Assembly (NCBI RefSeq): GCF_902364365.1
Contig: NZ_CABJDN010000006.1
Coordinates: forward strand, 186,001-250,000
Reading direction: 5' to 3'
Source of the DNA: Bacteroides intestinalis
GTDB lineage: Bacteria; Bacteroidota; Bacteroidia; Bacteroidales; Bacteroidaceae
Length of the DNA: 64,000 nucleotides
In this document: one piece after another, positions 61,917 through 64,000 of the stretch
How the letters are laid out: the number at the start of each line of letters is the position of its first letter
Position numbering within the stretch: position 1 is the first letter of the stretch
The notes under the pieces: generated by a model
Database searches by the model: none
What the model was told of the DNA's origin: nothing
What the model saw: only the letters and a program-made list of their open reading frames with translations
Program-made: the position numbers and the translations under genes

Positions 61917-63704
61917 ATGAAAAATATATTATATGTTTTATTGCTTATGGGGGTTGGATTCATTTCTTGTACCCCACGTCCGACAAATAGTCAGGATAAA
62001 ATTTTGGCTTATGCAGACACATTGATTAGAAAGTTATATTATGATAGTGCCTTGCAAATTCTTGGTTCTGTTTCACCGGAATCTTTATATACACCGGCTT
62101 CACAAGCCAGATATGCTTTGTTATTAACTCAGGCCTACGATAAAAATTATATTCGTCATACTGATGATTCATTGATACGTATAGCTGTGAAATATTACGA
62201 TAATTCAAAGAATGAATCGATGTGTGCAAAAGCACATTATTACTGGGGGCGTGTGTGCCAGGATAATAAAGATGTAATTGGAACTGTGCGCGAATTTATG
62301 AAAGCATTGCCCATGGCAAACAAAACGCAAGATTATGATCTATTATGCTTATTACAATCTAATTTGGGACACTTATTTTATACACATGGATTGCTTGAAG
62401 AAGCCGATTCTGTATATCAACAAGCAGAACGAATGGCGAGTGAACATAAAGATTCGTTGAGATGGGTAGTAAGCCTCATCAAAAGAGCAGATATTTGTAT
62501 GGAAAGAGGAGAAGGTTTCTATTTGGAGGCAGAGCGGAAACTGTTGAAAGCTCAAACAATATTGTCTTCTGGCGGTAACACTCCTTTGGTAAAGAAAATG
62601 CTATATTCTCTTGCGTCATTATATCAATATATGGGAAGGACGGAAGAAGCGATAGAAACTGTACACAATTTTTTCATCATAGAATCCGATACAGCGAAGT
62701 ACTATGCTTCTTTTTTGATAGCTGGAAGTAGTTTTTATAAAGAAGGACAATATGATTCTGCTACCTATTATTTAAAAAAGGCAGTGCAATCCAAATCTTA
62801 TTATACAAAATATGGAGCTTATATGAGATTGGCTGATGTGGCTAGAATACAAGGGAGATATTCAGAGGCATTGCAATATGAAGATGCATACATAGTTTAT
62901 AAAGATTCTGCAATAAAGGAAGAATATCCTGCTAAGGTTATTGCAACATTAAAAGATATGTTCTATCATCAGTCTGTATATCAATATGAGACTTTCATGT
63001 CTCGCTATAGATTGTATATACTATTATTATCCATAGTTTTATTGATTGCAATCAGCAGCATTGTTTGGCGGCACTTTACAGAACAACATAAAGTTAAATT
63101 ATCATTACTAAATCAGCAAGATATCCAGATAAAAGAAAGTGCACTTGAACAACTTTTACAGGAAAAACGTGATGAAATTAATCTTTTGGAACAATCATGC
63201 GCAGAAAGTGAAGGTGATAGAATTAAACAACTACAAATAAATAGTTGCTTAAATGGACTTTTGGAAGAGGAAAGGCATATTGTTAGTGACTTGAAAGAGC
63301 TATTAGAGCAAAAGGAAGAAGAAATAAAACAGCTGAAAGGTATTAAGTTTAAGAGACTAATAGAAGACACTCCTATTTATCAACGATTACTGTATATAAA
63401 AGATGAAAATGCTAAAAACTCTACTGGTAAAATGAATTTGGAAGAAAAAGATTGGGAGGAGTTATTATTAGAAATAGATTTGGTATCTTTTAATTTCACC
63501 ACACGTTTAGTAGATCGATATGATTCTTTAGTAGATAATGATATCAGATTTTGCTGTCTCATAAAACTTGGATTCAAATTCTCTGAAATAGCACTAATCC
63601 TTGGTTGCAGTGTAGATGCTGTATATAAAAAAGAGAAGTCTATATTACGCAGAATGGATATGGAACATACAATAAAGCTCAAAGAAATATTGAGAAATAT
63701 TTGA
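61917..63704 (+). CDS. TPR membrane sensor/regulator with C-terminal LuxR-like HTH
   Basis: A 595-residue protein. It begins with a lipoprotein-type signal (LLLMGVGFISC, Cys 18). Residues about 25-350 form tetratricopeptide repeats, followed by one membrane helix (about 363-385), a coiled coil (about 395-480) and a C-terminal LuxR-like helix-turn-helix (FSEIALILGCSVDAVYKKEKSILRRM near 565-590). Sensing TPRs would face the periplasm and the HTH the cytoplasm. Such proteins often precede small secreted proteins in Bacteroides, as here. The lipobox and a membrane helix together are unusual; the signal may be uncleaved. Confidence 0.85.
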   Translation: MKNILYVLLLMGVGFISCTPRPTNSQDKILAYADTLIRKLYYDSALQILGSVSPESLYTPASQARYALLLTQAYDKNYIRHTDDSLIRIAVKYYDNSKNESMCAKAHYYWGRVCQDNKDVIGTVREFMKALPMANKTQDYDLLCLLQSNLGHLFYTHGLLEEADSVYQQAERMASEHKDSLRWVVSLIKRADICMERGEGFYLEAERKLLKAQTILSSGGNTPLVKKMLYSLASLYQYMGRTEEAIETVHNFFIIESDTAKYYASFLIAGSSFYKEGQYDSATYYLKKAVQSKSYYTKYGAYMRLADVARIQGRYSEALQYEDAYIVYKDSAIKEEYPAKVIATLKDMFYHQSVYQYETFMSRYRLYILLLSIVLLIAISSIVWRHFTEQHKVKLSLLNQQDIQIKESALEQLLQEKRDEINLLEQSCAESEGDRIKQLQINSCLNGLLEEERHIVSDLKELLEQKEEEIKQLKGIKFKRLIEDTPIYQRLLYIKDENAKNSTGKMNLEEKDWEELLLEIDLVSFNFTTRLVDRYDSLVDNDIRFCCLIKLGFKFSEIALILGCSVDAVYKKEKSILRRMDMEHTIKLKEILRNI

Positions 63705-63853
63705 CGGAAAAAGTGGAATAATCATCAGGAGTAATTTAGCAGTTTGTTGATTATTAAATAGTTATATTCTGTGTTCTTATGCATTAACATATCACTCTAA
63801 TATTTTTATAATGAATTTTGCTTGAACTTTGCGGCAAATTAAAAAAATAAGAT

Positions 63854-64000
63854 ATGAAAAATGCAATTCTATTTTTTATCATTCTTGCAACTTTATGTTG
63901 TAATACAGAGATCTATTCTCAAACTTCTCCCGTCGATGACTTTTCTAAGTTTTCTAAACAAGATATACCATTGAAAGGAGATGATACTGATTTTGATGAG
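63854..64000 (+). CDS. Secreted protein, possibly DUF3244, cut by window end
   Basis: The first 49 codons of a gene continue past the window. The start MKNAILFFIILATLCCNTE is a signal peptide, followed by QTSPVDDFSKFSKQDIPLKGDD. The IPLKG segment soon after the signal peptide resembles DUF3244 proteins, which often follow TPR/LuxR regulators in Bacteroides. The family call is tentative because most of the protein is missing. Confidence 0.5.
   Translation, partial: MKNAILFFIILATLCCNTEIYSQTSPVDDFSKFSKQDIPLKGDDTDFDE

Overview
The window looks like chromosome of a Bacteroides species. The evidence is UpxY/UpxZ capsule regulators, repeated Bacteroides-type promoters (TTTG or TTG about 20 bp before TAnnTTTG), DUF4248, VirE/BT4734-like and DUF3244-like proteins, an RRM RNA-binding protein and FucP-type transport. 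I could not fix the species. I saw no tRNA, rRNA, CRISPR array, transposase or integrase.

Layout. (1) 1-3.2 kb: an accessory flank with a DUF4248 gene, a VirE-like primase/helicase and a 119-aa orphan. (2) 3.2-20.4 kb: a complete capsular polysaccharide (CPS) locus. It opens with an 18-bp inverted repeat enclosing a promoter that points AWAY from the operon in this assembly (phase OFF). Then come upxY, upxZ, an esterase, a flippase, amino-sugar enzymes, an AMP-ligase-like and a CapA-like protein, four glycosyltransferases, a polymerase, and a terminal block of phosphoglycosyl transferase, acetyltransferase and aminotransferase. (3) 20.6-22.3 kb: a small secreted protein behind a sigma-54-type promoter, and enolase. 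(4) 22.5-33.4 kb: hydrogen metabolism, with a trimeric NADH/ferredoxin-type [FeFe] hydrogenase, maturases HydF, HydG and HydE, a second group-B-like [FeFe] hydrogenase and an iron alcohol dehydrogenase. Together these would dispose of fermentative reductant. (5) 33.4-39.9 kb: mixed housekeeping genes (DUF1848, ferritin-like/VIT protein, nitronate monooxygenase, RRM protein, GNAT, FucP-like transporter). (6) 40.0-49.0 kb: a redox/efflux cluster (aldo-keto reductase, PatB/MalY, DUF3737, Fe-ADH, flavin reductase, MFS) divergent from two tandem AraC regulators. A shared direct-repeat site sits at three promoters. (7) 49.0-56.3 kb: a five-gene SWIM / DUF5691 / MoxR / DUF5682 / VWA operon of unknown role. 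(8) 56.3-64.0 kb: a nitroreductase, an OmpA-like porin, an HU-like protein, a second VirE-like protein, a TPR signalling lipoprotein and a truncated secreted protein.

The most interesting items are the invertible capsule promoter caught OFF, the AraC-type operator regulon, the SWIM-MoxR-VWA operon, and four 22-bp iterons beside the HU-like/VirE-like pair.
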